64,000 nucleotides of DNA from Pseudomonas nitroreducens NBRC 12694 (GTDB lineage: Bacteria; Pseudomonadota; Gammaproteobacteria; Pseudomonadales; Pseudomonadaceae): contig NZ_BDAI01000001.1 in NCBI RefSeq assembly GCF_002091755.1, positions 248,001-312,000 on the forward strand. The letters are read 5' to 3'. The notes under the pieces were generated by a model. That model worked only from the letters and a program-made list of their open reading frames with translations, was not told where the DNA came from and ran no database searches. Shown one piece after another: positions 1-9,368 of this stretch (position 1 is its first letter; each line of letters begins with the position of its first letter). A program made the translations under genes and the position numbers.

Positions 1-744
1 GATCTGCGCGACGGCAAGGTCTTCGATACCGGCTTTTACCTCAACGAGTTGCTGGAACCGACCAAGGCACTGCTCGACGCCGGCCATCGTGTGACCTTCG
101 CGACACCCCATGGGCGCGCCCCGACACTGGACCGCAGTTCAGCAGCCATCCAGTACTTCGGCGGCGACCCGAAGCGCCTGGAGCAATACCAGACGCTGCT
201 GGAGAAACTGCAGCTCACCTCGCCGACCCACTCGCCGGTGATCAGCCTGGCGCGCGTGGAGCAGATCGGTTACAGGCAGTTCGACGCAGTCTATGTACCA
301 GGCGGCCATGCGCCGATGCAGGACCTGCTCGCCGCCCCGGCACTGGGGCGCCTGCTGCGTGCGTTCCACGCCGACGGCAAGACCACCGCCCTGGTTTGCC
401 ACGGCCCCATCGCCCTGCTCTCGACACTGGACCAACCGCAGAAACTGATCCATGCGCTGGAGTCCGGAGACAAGACTGCAGCCCCCACAGGCTGGATCTA
501 CGCAGGCTATCGCATGACGGTCATCAGCAACCAGGAAGAAGAACAAGCCAAGGCGCTGCTGGGAGGTGGGCAAATGAAGTTCTACCCCCAGACTGCCCTG
601 GAGCGAGCCGGCGGACAGTACCAGAGCAACCAGTCACCTTGGACGCCCAACGTGATAATCGATCGCGAGCTGATCACCGGGCAGAACCCGGCATCGGCGG
701 CGCAGGTCGGCCAAGTCCTGCTGCAACGTCTGCAGAAGCATTGA
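1..744 (+). CDS. DJ-1/PfpI (type 1 glutamine amidotransferase-like) family protein, 5' end cut
   Basis: The reading frame is open from base 1, and the residues encoded before the first internal start still look like the N-terminal half of a DJ-1/PfpI domain, so the real start lies left of the window. The visible 247 residues include the nucleophile-elbow cysteine in the motif VCHGP, as in Hsp31 and other class I amidotransferase-like proteins. Members act as glyoxalases, chaperones or stress proteins in the cytoplasm; which applies here cannot be told. The protein ends 16 bases before a short-chain dehydrogenase on the same strand, so the two are probably cotranscribed. Family assignment is firm, function is not. 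Confidence 0.85.
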   Translation, partial: DLRDGKVFDTGFYLNELLEPTKALLDAGHRVTFATPHGRAPTLDRSSAAIQYFGGDPKRLEQYQTLLEKLQLTSPTHSPVISLARVEQIGYRQFDAVYVPGGHAPMQDLLAAPALGRLLRAFHADGKTTALVCHGPIALLSTLDQPQKLIHALESGDKTAAPTGWIYAGYRMTVISNQEEEQAKALLGGGQMKFYPQTALERAGGQYQSNQSPWTPNVIIDRELITGQNPASAAQVGQVLLQRLQKH

Positions 745-760
745 TTACGAGGAGCATGTC

Positions 761-1483
761 ATGCCGCAACGTACCTTCCTGATCACCGGTGCCAGCAAGG
801 GCATTGGCCGGGCTATCTCCGAGCAACTGGCGGCCGAGGGTCACCAGGTCGTCGGCATAGCCCGCCAGGCTGGCGACGCCAGCTTCCCCGGCGAACTGGT
901 CGCCACGGACCTGACAGACGCTGGCCGCTTCCCGACCCTGCTGACGGAGCTGATGAAATATCACGCCTTCGACGGCCTGGTGAACAATGTCGGCCTGGTT
1001 CGCCCCCAGGCACTGGGCGAAGTGGACCTGGCAAGTTTCGACGAAGTCATGCAGGTGAATCTGCACCCAGCGCTGCAAGCCACCCAGGCACTGCTACCGG
1101 GCATGCGCAAGCGCGGTTGGGGACGGATAGTGAACATCGCCAGCCTCACTGTCCTCGGCACTCGCCAGCGCACCTCCTACGCCGCCGCCAAGGCTGCCCT
1201 GGTCAGTTTCACCCGCAGCTGGGCACTGGAACTGGCTCAGACGGGGATCACAGTCAACGCAGTCGCGCCGGGACCGATCGAAACCGAGCTGTTCCGTCGT
1301 GGAAATCCGCCAGGCAGCGCGGGCGAAGCCGCCTACATCGCAGCAGTGCCAATGGGCCGGCTCGGGCAACCGCAGGACGTCGCGCCGGCGGTGGCCTTCC
1401 TGCTCAATGAGCGCAGCGACTTCATCACCGGGCAGACGCTCTACGTTGACGGAGGGGCCTCGATCGGCAGGAGCCCGTTCTAG
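761..1483 (+). CDS. SDR family NAD(P)-dependent oxidoreductase
   Basis: A 240-residue classical short-chain dehydrogenase, the usual length for the family. The Rossmann cofactor motif GASKGIG is at residues 10-16, the NNVG structural motif follows near residue 75, and the catalytic Ser with YAAAK supplies the Ser-Tyr-Lys set. The C-terminal ITGQTLYVDGG motif is typical of FabG-like members. The start at 761 follows a good ribosome site (GAGGAGCATGTC region). It sits directly after the DJ-1/PfpI gene and is probably in the same transcript. Substrate is unknown; the pairing could suggest carbonyl or aldehyde detoxification, which is inference. Confidence 0.88.
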   Translation: MPQRTFLITGASKGIGRAISEQLAAEGHQVVGIARQAGDASFPGELVATDLTDAGRFPTLLTELMKYHAFDGLVNNVGLVRPQALGEVDLASFDEVMQVNLHPALQATQALLPGMRKRGWGRIVNIASLTVLGTRQRTSYAAAKAALVSFTRSWALELAQTGITVNAVAPGPIETELFRRGNPPGSAGEAAYIAAVPMGRLGQPQDVAPAVAFLLNERSDFITGQTLYVDGGASIGRSPF

Positions 1484-1612
1484 AGCCCGCCTTAACGAGG
1501 TTGCCTCAAGCAGGCGATGCTAGCGGCCAGAGGTGGACGCTACCAAGGCTCGACCTTGAGGTCTGGAGCCATCCATGACAACAAGGACGAAACACTCCGC
1601 GTTGCGTCGTTG

Positions 1613-3184
1613 CTACCCACCGCCGAACGACTCAACGCGATTGCGCCCACCTTTCTTGGCCTGATACAGGCATCGATCCGCCCGCTTGAGTGTTGCCTCC
1701 GCCAACTCGCCTTCACTGTCACGACTAGCCACACCGATGGAAACCGTGATGAGGCCGATTTGCGGAATCTCGCGAGCCGCGAGGGCGACTCGAATACGCT
1801 CTGCGATAGCTAGGGCGGTCGCCAACGATGTGTCCGGTAAGATCAGGGTGAACTCCTCCCCGCCAGCCCGGCATGCCATATCTCCTGCACGGGTATATTC
1901 CTGGAGTACTGCAGCTACCTGTTGCAGCGCCACATCTCCCACATCATGGCCGTAGGTGTCATTGACTCGCTTGAAATGGTCGATATCCAGCGCAAGAACC
2001 GAGTACTCCTGGCCCGTTTGTTCCAGCAACTGGAGAAGTGCGTCCATGGCACGACGATTCGCGAGGCCTGTAAGGGAGTCACTTTGTGCCTCATGTCTGA
2101 GCCGTCCGAGTTTCTGCTGCAGCAACTGCACGCCGGCCAGCATGGCCTGTCCGATCGCCGAGGCATCGGGATACCAGGCATTTACCGCCTTCAGCCGCTC
2201 CGTGGTCTGCGGCGCTGATAATTGCTCGGCGATCGATGCGAGCTCATGAAGCGGGCGGGCAATCAGCGCGGTGCCGTACCAGACCAGGATTAGCCCAACC
2301 AGTCCAGCCGGAACCATCTCCAGGATCATGTCGCGCATCAGCCGTCCGAGCGGCGCCAGTGCTATCTCACGGGGCTGCTGAGCGACTACTGCCCAGTTGG
2401 CGCTTTCCACATGGGCGTACCCGGCGAGCATCGGGATGCCCAGGTAGTTGGGTACTTCCATGGCTCCGCTTTCGCCTCGCAACGCAGCGTCAACTGTCTT
2501 GCTCCAGTCGAGTTTTTCGCCGATGCGATTCTGCTCTGGGTGGAATAACAGACGACGGTTTCCATCGGCGACGAAAGCAAATGTTCCCTCATGATGGAAA
2601 TGGCTGCTGATCACGGTATGCAGTGCGCTCTGCTTGCGCAGATAGACGGATCCGCCAACGGTTCCGAGGAAGTGTCCCGAGGCATCGAAGATCGGCTGCG
2701 AGATGAACACCACCAGGTTACCAGCCACGGAAACATAGGCTGGGCTGATTTGCGGGCGACGCGTCTGCAACGCTTGCTGGATACTTTCCGAGCGCAGAGT
2801 TGTGCCAATGATCTGCAATGCATCCGGATAGGCCTGCAACACCTTGCCATTAGAATCGACGATGGCGATGGAGTTGAAGTCGATGTCCTGCGTCTGCATT
2901 CGCACCGCCTCCTCTCGCAAGCTTGAGGCGTCGCCCCAATGCTTGCCCAGTTCGCTAGCGCTGAAGCGCAGGTGACTCTGTGTCGAACGCAGGAACTCAC
3001 TGAGACTCGACGCGACTTTAGATGCATAAGCGCTGTTGGACGCCAGTGCGTGCTCGATCAGCGCGTCGCGCTGGACTCTATAAGCCATGGTCAGGCTGTT
3101 GGCCAGCGTGGCCAACACGGACAGTAGGACGAGCCCGAGAATCAGCCAACGTATATCCAGTGGCCAGGCGGTTTGCTGCTTCAT
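1613..3184 (-). CDS. membrane-bound sensor diguanylate cyclase (GGDEF)
   Basis: Makes cyclic di-GMP from two GTP at the inner membrane. The chosen start gives 523 residues beginning MKQQTAWP; an upstream TTG start would add ten residues but has no better ribosome site. An N-terminal membrane helix (about residues 8-30) is followed by an extracytoplasmic region of about 260 residues resembling a Cache sensor fold, a second helix near residue 290-312, and a C-terminal GGDEF domain. The active-site loop reads GGEEF at 441-445, an active variant. The RxxD inhibitory-site motif was not clearly seen. No EAL domain is present. It is transcribed alone and points toward the SDR gene, which is convergent. 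Confidence 0.9.
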   Translation of the reverse strand: MKQQTAWPLDIRWLILGLVLLSVLATLANSLTMAYRVQRDALIEHALASNSAYASKVASSLSEFLRSTQSHLRFSASELGKHWGDASSLREEAVRMQTQDIDFNSIAIVDSNGKVLQAYPDALQIIGTTLRSESIQQALQTRRPQISPAYVSVAGNLVVFISQPIFDASGHFLGTVGGSVYLRKQSALHTVISSHFHHEGTFAFVADGNRRLLFHPEQNRIGEKLDWSKTVDAALRGESGAMEVPNYLGIPMLAGYAHVESANWAVVAQQPREIALAPLGRLMRDMILEMVPAGLVGLILVWYGTALIARPLHELASIAEQLSAPQTTERLKAVNAWYPDASAIGQAMLAGVQLLQQKLGRLRHEAQSDSLTGLANRRAMDALLQLLEQTGQEYSVLALDIDHFKRVNDTYGHDVGDVALQQVAAVLQEYTRAGDMACRAGGEEFTLILPDTSLATALAIAERIRVALAAREIPQIGLITVSIGVASRDSEGELAEATLKRADRCLYQAKKGGRNRVESFGGG

Positions 3185-3520
3185 CCGAATCACCCTGCTC
3201 CAACGCATCGGCAAGACAGCCCGACGTCGCCATACGCATCACACACGTGCCGGACCGGTACGGCCCCGAAGCCAGGAGGACACCTGCTCATTAATGCCTC
3301 CGCCGCGCGATAGGATGCTATCGATGCGGGCATTCTCTTCGCATGTCACAAAGCAAGGGATATGAAAAGCAGTCAGGTTTCGTAGGAAAGGGATTACACG
3401 AAGATCGGTGTGGCGACACCGGCGCAAACTCCCCGTCTATCGGCCCGAGGCAAGCGTGGGCATGTCCGCTATCGGTCGGCGGAAGACTTCCCTGGGTCGC
3501 CGTAGGGAGACCGCCGGCAT
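3185..3520. other. intergenic stretch without a recognisable gene
   Basis: About 336 bases between the diguanylate cyclase start and the TetR stop. Short frames exist on both strands but none has a convincing ribosome site or family resemblance. It presumably holds the cyclase promoter; no clear operator was seen. Confidence 0.5.
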
Positions 3521-4123
3521 CTATTGCCTGATACCCGTGAACAGGACTTCGACGAAACGCCGCACACTTAGCTGATGGGCATCGAAATCCAAGGGCTCGA
3601 CGCTGACCAGCTTGAGGAATTCGAGGGTGAGAAACTCGTTGAGCAACTGCGCCACGTAGTCCGGGCAGAGATCGTGACGCACCATGCCGGCCTTCTGAAG
3701 ATGACCTAGCAGGACGCTGACCTCGGCATTGAGCACCTCGTTATTGAGCTTGAGCTGCTCCGGCGACGCTCCGCTGTAATGCATCGACAACAGCTCGCGC
3801 CAGACCGATACCGGCAACGCTTCGAGCTCGTACTTCAGAACCAGGCTCTCCAGGTGGCAGAGCACATCCACCGGATCCTTGAAGTCCAGCGCCAGCTGGA
3901 CCATCTCCTTGACGACGCGCTCGTCGGTCGCCCGTAGCAAGTCGTTGAGGATCTCCTGCTTGCTGCCGAAGTAATTGAACACCGTGGGCGGCGATACCCC
4001 GGCCCGTTCGGCGATCTGCTCGACGGTGGTAGTGCCGTACCCCTGGAGGCGGAACAGTTCGACCGCTGCCTGGCTGATCGCCTGGCGCCGCGCCTCTTTC
4101 TGTCGTTCACGAAGCCCGCTCAA
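3521..4123 (-). CDS. TetR/AcrR family transcriptional regulator
   Basis: A 200-residue one-component repressor. The N-terminal helix-turn-helix (about residues 8-55) contains the TetR signature around TTTVEQIAERAGVSPPTVFNY, followed by FGSKQEIL. The C-terminal ligand domain is not assignable to a known effector. The gene is divergent from the serine hydrolase gene at 4268, and a perfect 26-bp palindrome lies in the 144-base gap, so it very likely represses both itself and the divergent hydrolase/porin/binding-protein genes. That regulatory link is inferred from position. Confidence 0.9.
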   Translation of the reverse strand: MSGLRERQKEARRQAISQAAVELFRLQGYGTTTVEQIAERAGVSPPTVFNYFGSKQEILNDLLRATDERVVKEMVQLALDFKDPVDVLCHLESLVLKYELEALPVSVWRELLSMHYSGASPEQLKLNNEVLNAEVSVLLGHLQKAGMVRHDLCPDYVAQLLNEFLTLEFLKLVSVEPLDFDAHQLSVRRFVEVLFTGIRQ

Positions 4124-4179
4124 GTCGTCTCCTCACTGCTGAATCTGTCTGAGCGAGATTCTATAGGTTTTCCTCGAAT

Positions 4180-4205
4180 AAAACTTTTAGTTGACTAAAA
4201 GTTTT
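4180..4205. promoter_or_regulatory. perfect 26-bp palindrome, probable TetR operator
   Basis: Two 12-base arms (AAAACTTTTAGT and its exact reverse complement) flank a central TG. The palindrome lies between the divergent TetR and serine hydrolase genes and includes TTGACT at 4191-4196, a possible -35 element, so a bound repressor would block RNA polymerase. Size and symmetry fit a TetR-family dimer or pair of dimers. Confidence 0.75.
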
Positions 4206-4267
4206 TATGGTGAGAAAAATTTGCCACGGCCAGCGCCTGTGGCCCTTCGTTCTCCCAGGAGTGATCC

Positions 4268-5515
4268 ATGTCTCTCGATCTGCAAGCGGCCCTGGTGCAA
4301 GCCTACGCCGAACGCCTCAGCCTCCAGCCGAATCCGCCACAGCCGCAGGAGCGTTCGTACGCCGCGCCACTGAGCGTCGGGGCCGCCGATGTCCTGCTGC
4401 CGCCCCACAATCGCTGGACCTTCCAGCACATGAGCCAACTCTGTCCGACCCTGGTGGTAGCCGCTGGCAATGCGCCGGTCAGCGACCTGGGCCCGACTGA
4501 GGACCTGCTGCAGGACTTCACTTTCACCAGCCTGAGTGGCGAGCAGGTCAGCCTTCAGGAGCACCTGGACGCCACCTTCACCGATGGCTTCCTGGTGCTC
4601 AAGAAGGGCCGCGTCCTGTGTGAACGCTATTTCAACCACCAGGCCCCGGACACCCGCCACATCATGTTCTCGGTCACCAAGTCGCTCACCGGCGCCTTGG
4701 CCGAGCAACTCATCGAGCAGGGCCTGCTCGACCCGGACCGCCCCGCGATTTCGTACGTGCCCGAATTTGCCTGCACCGCCTTCGGGACGGCGAGCGTGCG
4801 CCAGGTGATGGACATGGCCATCAGCATCGACTACGTCGAGCACTACGAAGACCCCAACTCGCCGACCTCGCGGCTGCACTACACCGTAGGCCTCACCCCG
4901 GTGCCGCCGGGGTTCGAGAGGTCCGCCTCGATCCACGACTGGCTGCGCACCTTCCCGCTCAAGGGCGAGCATGGTGGTTTCTTCCGCTATGTCACGGCGA
5001 CCACCGAAGCCATGGGTTGGATCATGGAGCGCGCCAGCGGCCTGCCTTGCCATGTTCTGTTCGAACGCATGTGGCGGCAGCTGGGCTGCGAGCGCGATGG
5101 TTTCCTATTAGCCGATCCGTCGGGCCAGGGCGTGGTCGGTTTCGGCTTCAACGCAACGCTGCGCGACATGGGCCGCTTTGGCCTGATGCTGCTTGGCCGC
5201 GGCCACTTCAACGGGCATCAGGTACTGCCAACGGCGGCGGTGGAGCGCCTGCTGAAGGGCAATGACCCTGCGGTGTATGCGACCAACAAGGAGTTCTCCG
5301 AATGGAGCCCGCAGGCCTCCTACAAGAGCCAGTGGTATGTCTTCAATGACCACGCGCTCATGGCTGTCGGTATCCATGGCCAGTGGATCTTCATCGACTT
5401 CAAGGCCGAGGTAGTAATCATCAAGCAATCCTCCGCGCCCGAAGCGGAGAACGTGATCGATACCGACACCGTGCATCTGCTCAAGACGCTCGCCCAATCC
5501 TTAAGCGACGCCTGA
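4268..5515 (+). CDS. serine hydrolase of the beta-lactamase / class C fold
   Basis: A 415-residue enzyme of the beta-lactamase-related serine hydrolase superfamily, which also includes 6-aminohexanoate-dimer hydrolase (NylB) and esterases EstB. The SxxK motif is S135-V-T-K138 and a Tyr candidate for the second motif is Y241 in RYVTATTE. No signal peptide is apparent, so it may act in the cytoplasm, as NylB does. The start follows CCAGGAGTGATCC. It heads a three-gene unit with an outer-membrane protein and a PotF-like periplasmic binding protein, under a divergent TetR. This context suggests hydrolysis of an imported amide or ester, perhaps one yielding an amine; the substrate is unknown. Confidence 0.82.
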   Translation: MSLDLQAALVQAYAERLSLQPNPPQPQERSYAAPLSVGAADVLLPPHNRWTFQHMSQLCPTLVVAAGNAPVSDLGPTEDLLQDFTFTSLSGEQVSLQEHLDATFTDGFLVLKKGRVLCERYFNHQAPDTRHIMFSVTKSLTGALAEQLIEQGLLDPDRPAISYVPEFACTAFGTASVRQVMDMAISIDYVEHYEDPNSPTSRLHYTVGLTPVPPGFERSASIHDWLRTFPLKGEHGGFFRYVTATTEAMGWIMERASGLPCHVLFERMWRQLGCERDGFLLADPSGQGVVGFGFNATLRDMGRFGLMLLGRGHFNGHQVLPTAAVERLLKGNDPAVYATNKEFSEWSPQASYKSQWYVFNDHALMAVGIHGQWIFIDFKAEVVIIKQSSAPEAENVIDTDTVHLLKTLAQSLSDA

Positions 5516-5634
5516 CACAAACCTGATCGCCAGCAAAAAGAAACGGACGCTGCACCCAGCATGCGCCCTTGCGGGCCCCGCTTTGCCCGCGTGACTGCCC
5601 TGTTCCAACAAGAACGACATACAGGAGCTTTGCC

Positions 5635-6972
5635 ATGACCACCAGACGTTTCCCGTCTGCGCCCCGCAGTGCCCTTGCGCTGACCCTCATCGCCGGCAGC
5701 CCGCTGGCGACCGCGGGCGTAGCCTTCGAGAGCGGCGACTTCAAGGGCGAGTACTCGCTCAGCGCATCGGCCACCGCGATCAACAGCCACAATGCCAACT
5801 TCGGCCTGGGTCGCATCGACCTGCGCAGTGGCGAACTGAGCAACAAAGAGAACTACGACTGGCAGGAGTACTACCTCAAGCCAGGCGTGACCTTCGAGTA
5901 CGCAGTCAGCCCGGACTTCACCTTTCTCGGCGGCGGCTCGCTGATAGCCGCCGGGACCACGGGTGACGGCGACCCGGGCGGTTACACCCGCGGTGACGAA
6001 CATAACACCTCGGTGGAAGAGGCCTACGCGGGCTTTCGTGCCGGCGACTGGCGCCTGACCCTGGGCGACCAGAACTACATGGTCGGCAACGGCTTCCTGG
6101 TGATGGACGGTAACCTCGACCAGTACGGCGATGGCGCCTACTTCAGCGCGCCGCGCACGGCCTTCCGCGATGCCGGCGTGCTGTCCTGGCAGCACGAGAT
6201 GTTCTCGGCGCAAGCCTTCAGCCTGCGCACCGACGACCATCTGGGCGACCTGCGCATGACCGGTGCCAACGCCGACTTCAAGCTGCCCAACGCGACCCTG
6301 GGCGCCATGGCCTTCAGCGTCGAGGCCAAGGACAACAAGCAGAATGCCTTCATCCCGCGCGACGGCATGGACGTCTACAACCTGCGTGTGCTCAATGCCA
6401 GCCCGCCGGGCCTGGAAGCCCTGCAGCTCAACGGCGAATACGCCATCGAGCGCGGCAACGGCAAGGGCATCGATTACGATGCCAGCGCCTGGTACGCCTC
6501 GGCCGACTACAGCTTCCAGGACCTGCCGCTGCAACCGACCCTGGGCTATCGCTACGCCGACTTCTCCGGCGACAACGATCCCAACGACAACACCCGCAAG
6601 GACTGGGATCCGCTGAGCAAGGGCTACGTTGACTGGGGCACCTGGGTGATCGGCGACGTCGTCGGCAACTACCTGCTCTACAACAGCAACGAGAAAGCCC
6701 AGACCTGGCGTGGCAAAGTGCACTTCAACGAGCAATGGTCTGCCGGCGCCCAATACCACCAGTTCAAGCTCAACTCCAACTACTACTTCGGCATCCCGGT
6801 GAGCGACCGCGACTTCGCCAACGAGACCGGGTTGTACGTCGAGTGGATGCCCACCGAGCACATCTACACCTCGCTGGCTTACAACTGGGTCGATCCGCAG
6901 GCCGGCGCCAAGGAAGTACTGGGTAACGACCGCTTCGACACCCTGGAATGGTTCTTCATCTACAAGCTGTGA
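5635..6972 (+). CDS. outer-membrane beta-barrel protein, alginate-export/porin-like
   Basis: The ATG at 5635 preceded by ACAGGAGC gives 445 residues with a signal peptide ending near ATAG. The mature part is rich in alternating aromatic and polar residues, with repeated blocks such as YYLKPGVTFEY, GDQNYMVGNG and LQPTLGYRYADFSG, and ends in KL after an amphipathic strand. This pattern is that of a monomeric barrel related to the alginate-export superfamily. It probably lets a specific small molecule cross the outer membrane. It lies between the serine hydrolase and a periplasmic polyamine-type binding protein, supporting a shared uptake role. Exact family is uncertain because I could not run a profile search. 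Confidence 0.72.
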   Translation: MTTRRFPSAPRSALALTLIAGSPLATAGVAFESGDFKGEYSLSASATAINSHNANFGLGRIDLRSGELSNKENYDWQEYYLKPGVTFEYAVSPDFTFLGGGSLIAAGTTGDGDPGGYTRGDEHNTSVEEAYAGFRAGDWRLTLGDQNYMVGNGFLVMDGNLDQYGDGAYFSAPRTAFRDAGVLSWQHEMFSAQAFSLRTDDHLGDLRMTGANADFKLPNATLGAMAFSVEAKDNKQNAFIPRDGMDVYNLRVLNASPPGLEALQLNGEYAIERGNGKGIDYDASAWYASADYSFQDLPLQPTLGYRYADFSGDNDPNDNTRKDWDPLSKGYVDWGTWVIGDVVGNYLLYNSNEKAQTWRGKVHFNEQWSAGAQYHQFKLNSNYYFGIPVSDRDFANETGLYVEWMPTEHIYTSLAYNWVDPQAGAKEVLGNDRFDTLEWFFIYKL

Positions 6973-7005
6973 TCCTGGCCGCCACCCCCAACGTGAGCTG
7001 ATCCG

Positions 7006-8106
7006 ATGAAACTAGACAAGAAATGGTTCGCCGCCCTGCTCGTCTGCGCCAGCCTTCCGTTCACCCCTGCGAGCGCTGCGCAACGTGAAGTGAATATCTA
7101 CAACTGGGTCGACTACCTGCCGGCGCAGGTGATCAAGGACTTCGAAACCCAGACCGGCATCAAGGTCAATTACGACGTCTTCGACAGCCCGCATACCCTG
7201 GAGTCGAAGATGCTCACCGGCACCTCCGGCTACGACCTGGTCTTCCCCAATACCGTGCAGATCGCCAAGTTCATCCAGGCCGGCGCCATCCAGAAACTGG
7301 ACCGACAGCAATTGCCCAACTGGTCGCACCTGGACGCGGGCATCATGCACAACCTGGAACGGGTGGACCCGGGCAACCAGTACGCCGTGCCTTACCTGTG
7401 GGGCACCACCCTGATCGGCTACAACACCGACAAGGTGCGCAAGGCCCTCGGCGCCGAGGCCAGGCTGGACAGCTGGGACCTGCTGTTCAAGCCGGAGAAC
7501 ATCAGCAAGCTGCAATCCTGCGGCGTCGCCTTCCTCGATGCGCCCGAAGAGCTGCTGCCCATCGCCCTCCACTACCTGGGGCTCGACCCGAGCAGCCGCA
7601 ACCCCACGGATTACCAGAAGGCCGAAGCGCTGTTGCTGAAAATCCGCCCCTACATCCGCTACTTCAACTCCGCCAAGCTGGCTTCCGATCTGGCCAACGG
7701 CGACGTGTGCATCGTGGTCGGCTGGTCCGCGGCAGTGCTTCAGGCCCAGGGAATGGCCGCCAGCGCCAAGAACGGCAACGACATCCGCATGCTGCTGCCG
7801 CGCGAAGGCACCCTGATGTGGGCTGACACCATGGCCCTTCCCAAGGGCGCGAAACACCCTGCGGAGGCGCAGGCGTTCATCAACTACCTGCTGGACCCCA
7901 AGGTGATCGTCCAGGTATCGAACATCATCGGCTACCCCAATCCCAACCGTGACGCGCAGGACACCGTTGCCCCGGAACTGCTGCAGAACCACGCGATGTT
8001 CATCCCGGCCGACCAGCGCGGCAACCTGTTCACCCTGTCGCCGGTACCCATCAGCATCGAGCGCGCCATGACCCGCAGTTGGACGAAGATCAAGTCCGGA
8101 ACCTGA
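7006..8106 (+). CDS. periplasmic polyamine-type (PotD/PotF-like) substrate-binding protein
   Basis: A 366-residue exported protein: signal peptide with cleavage after PASA, then REVNIYNWVDYLP, the hallmark start of PotD/PotF/SpuD proteins. The TSGYDLVFPNT segment and later SAAVLQAQ and ALPKGAKHP regions also match this group. Relatives bind putrescine, spermidine or other omega-amino compounds. No ABC permease or ATPase is adjacent, so it must work with a transporter encoded elsewhere or act as a sensor component. It starts 33 bases after the porin stop and is probably the last gene of the TetR-controlled unit. Confidence 0.86.
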   Translation: MKLDKKWFAALLVCASLPFTPASAAQREVNIYNWVDYLPAQVIKDFETQTGIKVNYDVFDSPHTLESKMLTGTSGYDLVFPNTVQIAKFIQAGAIQKLDRQQLPNWSHLDAGIMHNLERVDPGNQYAVPYLWGTTLIGYNTDKVRKALGAEARLDSWDLLFKPENISKLQSCGVAFLDAPEELLPIALHYLGLDPSSRNPTDYQKAEALLLKIRPYIRYFNSAKLASDLANGDVCIVVGWSAAVLQAQGMAASAKNGNDIRMLLPREGTLMWADTMALPKGAKHPAEAQAFINYLLDPKVIVQVSNIIGYPNPNRDAQDTVAPELLQNHAMFIPADQRGNLFTLSPVPISIERAMTRSWTKIKSGT

Positions 8107-8949
8107 GGCAGCCTCCAACACTTTGCAGGCCACTTCCGCCCATGTCTGGGCGGAAGCAGGCTGCTGACTGTGGATTTACCGGTGAAAAAAACACACAAAC
8201 CTTGCTAAAACGGGGGAGTGTCGGTGAGGAAACAGAGACCTCGGATCGACTATGCAGAGAGCCCAAAAGAGCTGATTGGGGCGTTGGAAGGCAGGCAACT
8301 TGGGATGCAGCCTTGCGTATGCGGTTAGTCGTGGGTGATGGATTGATCAAACACCTATGATCTCAATGCAAGACTGCCGAGCAGAGACAGGACAATTACT
8401 GAGATAACCGCATGCTTTATATCGATTACCGCCGTGATAAAACCAGAAACGCATCTATCCTGCGCATTAGTTCAGCGCCTTAATAGATCGTCACAGAGCC
8501 GCTGCAAGGCGAACCCTGAAAGTCAGAACCACAGACTTCGACCATGTAATAAAAAGCGAGCGCACCCCAAACCGAAACAGCACCATCCAGATTAAGGCAA
8601 ACGCTGCCGGAGTAAGCTTACCTCCTCCGGCAGACTTGCTCACACTTACCTAAGAGCTTCACTTCATAATGTCAAAACGACATTTAAAAAGATGTTGACT
8701 TGCATTATTCCACAAGCTCTGTGGCACACAACCGGATTCCGCCGGGTTTAGCATGAGGGGGCTGGTCGGACGCTTCCAGTCAGATTCAATCTCGCAAGCG
8801 AGGGCCAATCTGGCGGCCAGTTTCGGGCCTGAAGAAGCCATGCGGCACATCGCAGCTTGGGCCGCATACTCGCTCCAGGCGCCACACGCATCGCAGCTTA
8901 TAGCTATCCTGAAGCAGGGGCAGCGCGGGGAAGTTACTGCACGTCGAAG
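8107..8949. other. gene-poor, comparatively AT-rich stretch
   Basis: About 840 bases after the binding-protein gene in which I see no convincing gene. Short frames (for example 8659-8850 minus and 8753-9028 plus) lack ribosome sites and family resemblance. The segment has many A/T runs compared with its neighbours and marks the left edge of the DoxX-LysR block, so it may be a transfer boundary. Confidence 0.5.
8604..8633. terminator. inverted repeat, possible transcription terminator
   Basis: Nine-base arms CTGCCGGAG and CTCCGGCAG enclose a 12-base loop. There is no T-run directly after either arm, so intrinsic termination is only possible; it could also be a remnant repeat. Confidence 0.35.
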
Positions 8950-9351
8950 CTACGCTCGGGTGGAGGGCTTCATCGCGAAACGACCATCACCCAGCAGCGC
9001 TACAACCAGAGCAGTGGCGCTCAGGTAGATCGGGTATTCCCAGCCGCCGTTGGCATTGGTGAAGCTCCAACCATTACCGAAGTGAACGGTCGCAGCCATG
9101 AATAACTGGACAACTGCCAGCGCAGCAATCCAACGAGTATAAACGCCAAGCACTAGCAGAACGCCACCAATCACTTCGAATGCAATGACTGGATATGCCA
9201 GAAAACCTGGGAATCCAACTGATTCAAAAAATCCAGCGGTGCCCGCAGGGGTAAATACGAATACTTTGGTCAAGCCATGTGCAATGAACATGATACCGAG
9301 TGCCAGCCGCAGCACGAATGCAGCATAGGGCGCGGTGCGTGAATCAATCAT
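8950..9351 (-). CDS. DoxX family membrane protein
   Basis: The ATG at 9351, preceded by AGGAGATACAATC, gives 133 residues. Four hydrophobic helices and the motifs RLALGIMFIAHGLTKVF and FEVIGGVLLVLGVYTRWIA are typical of the DoxX/CatD family of inner-membrane proteins. Bacillus CatD of this family is linked to catechol and quinone resistance, and other members to thiosulfate-quinone chemistry. It is the last gene of a tight minus-strand cluster with a hydrolase (17 bases upstream), a LigB-type dioxygenase and an F420-reductase-like protein. Confidence 0.88.
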   Translation of the reverse strand: MIDSRTAPYAAFVLRLALGIMFIAHGLTKVFVFTPAGTAGFFESVGFPGFLAYPVIAFEVIGGVLLVLGVYTRWIAALAVVQLFMAATVHFGNGWSFTNANGGWEYPIYLSATALVVALLGDGRFAMKPSTRA

Positions 9352-9368
9352 GATTGTATCTCCTGTTG

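Noticed and set aside
5320..6861. A 513-residue minus-strand frame opposite the barrel protein gene
   Set aside because: It overlaps the supported barrel gene and the end of the serine hydrolase gene and is a Gly/Val-rich shadow without motifs.
8753..9028. A 91-residue plus-strand gene in the gap before DoxX
   Set aside because: It overlaps the DoxX coding end, has no ribosome site and no family resemblance.
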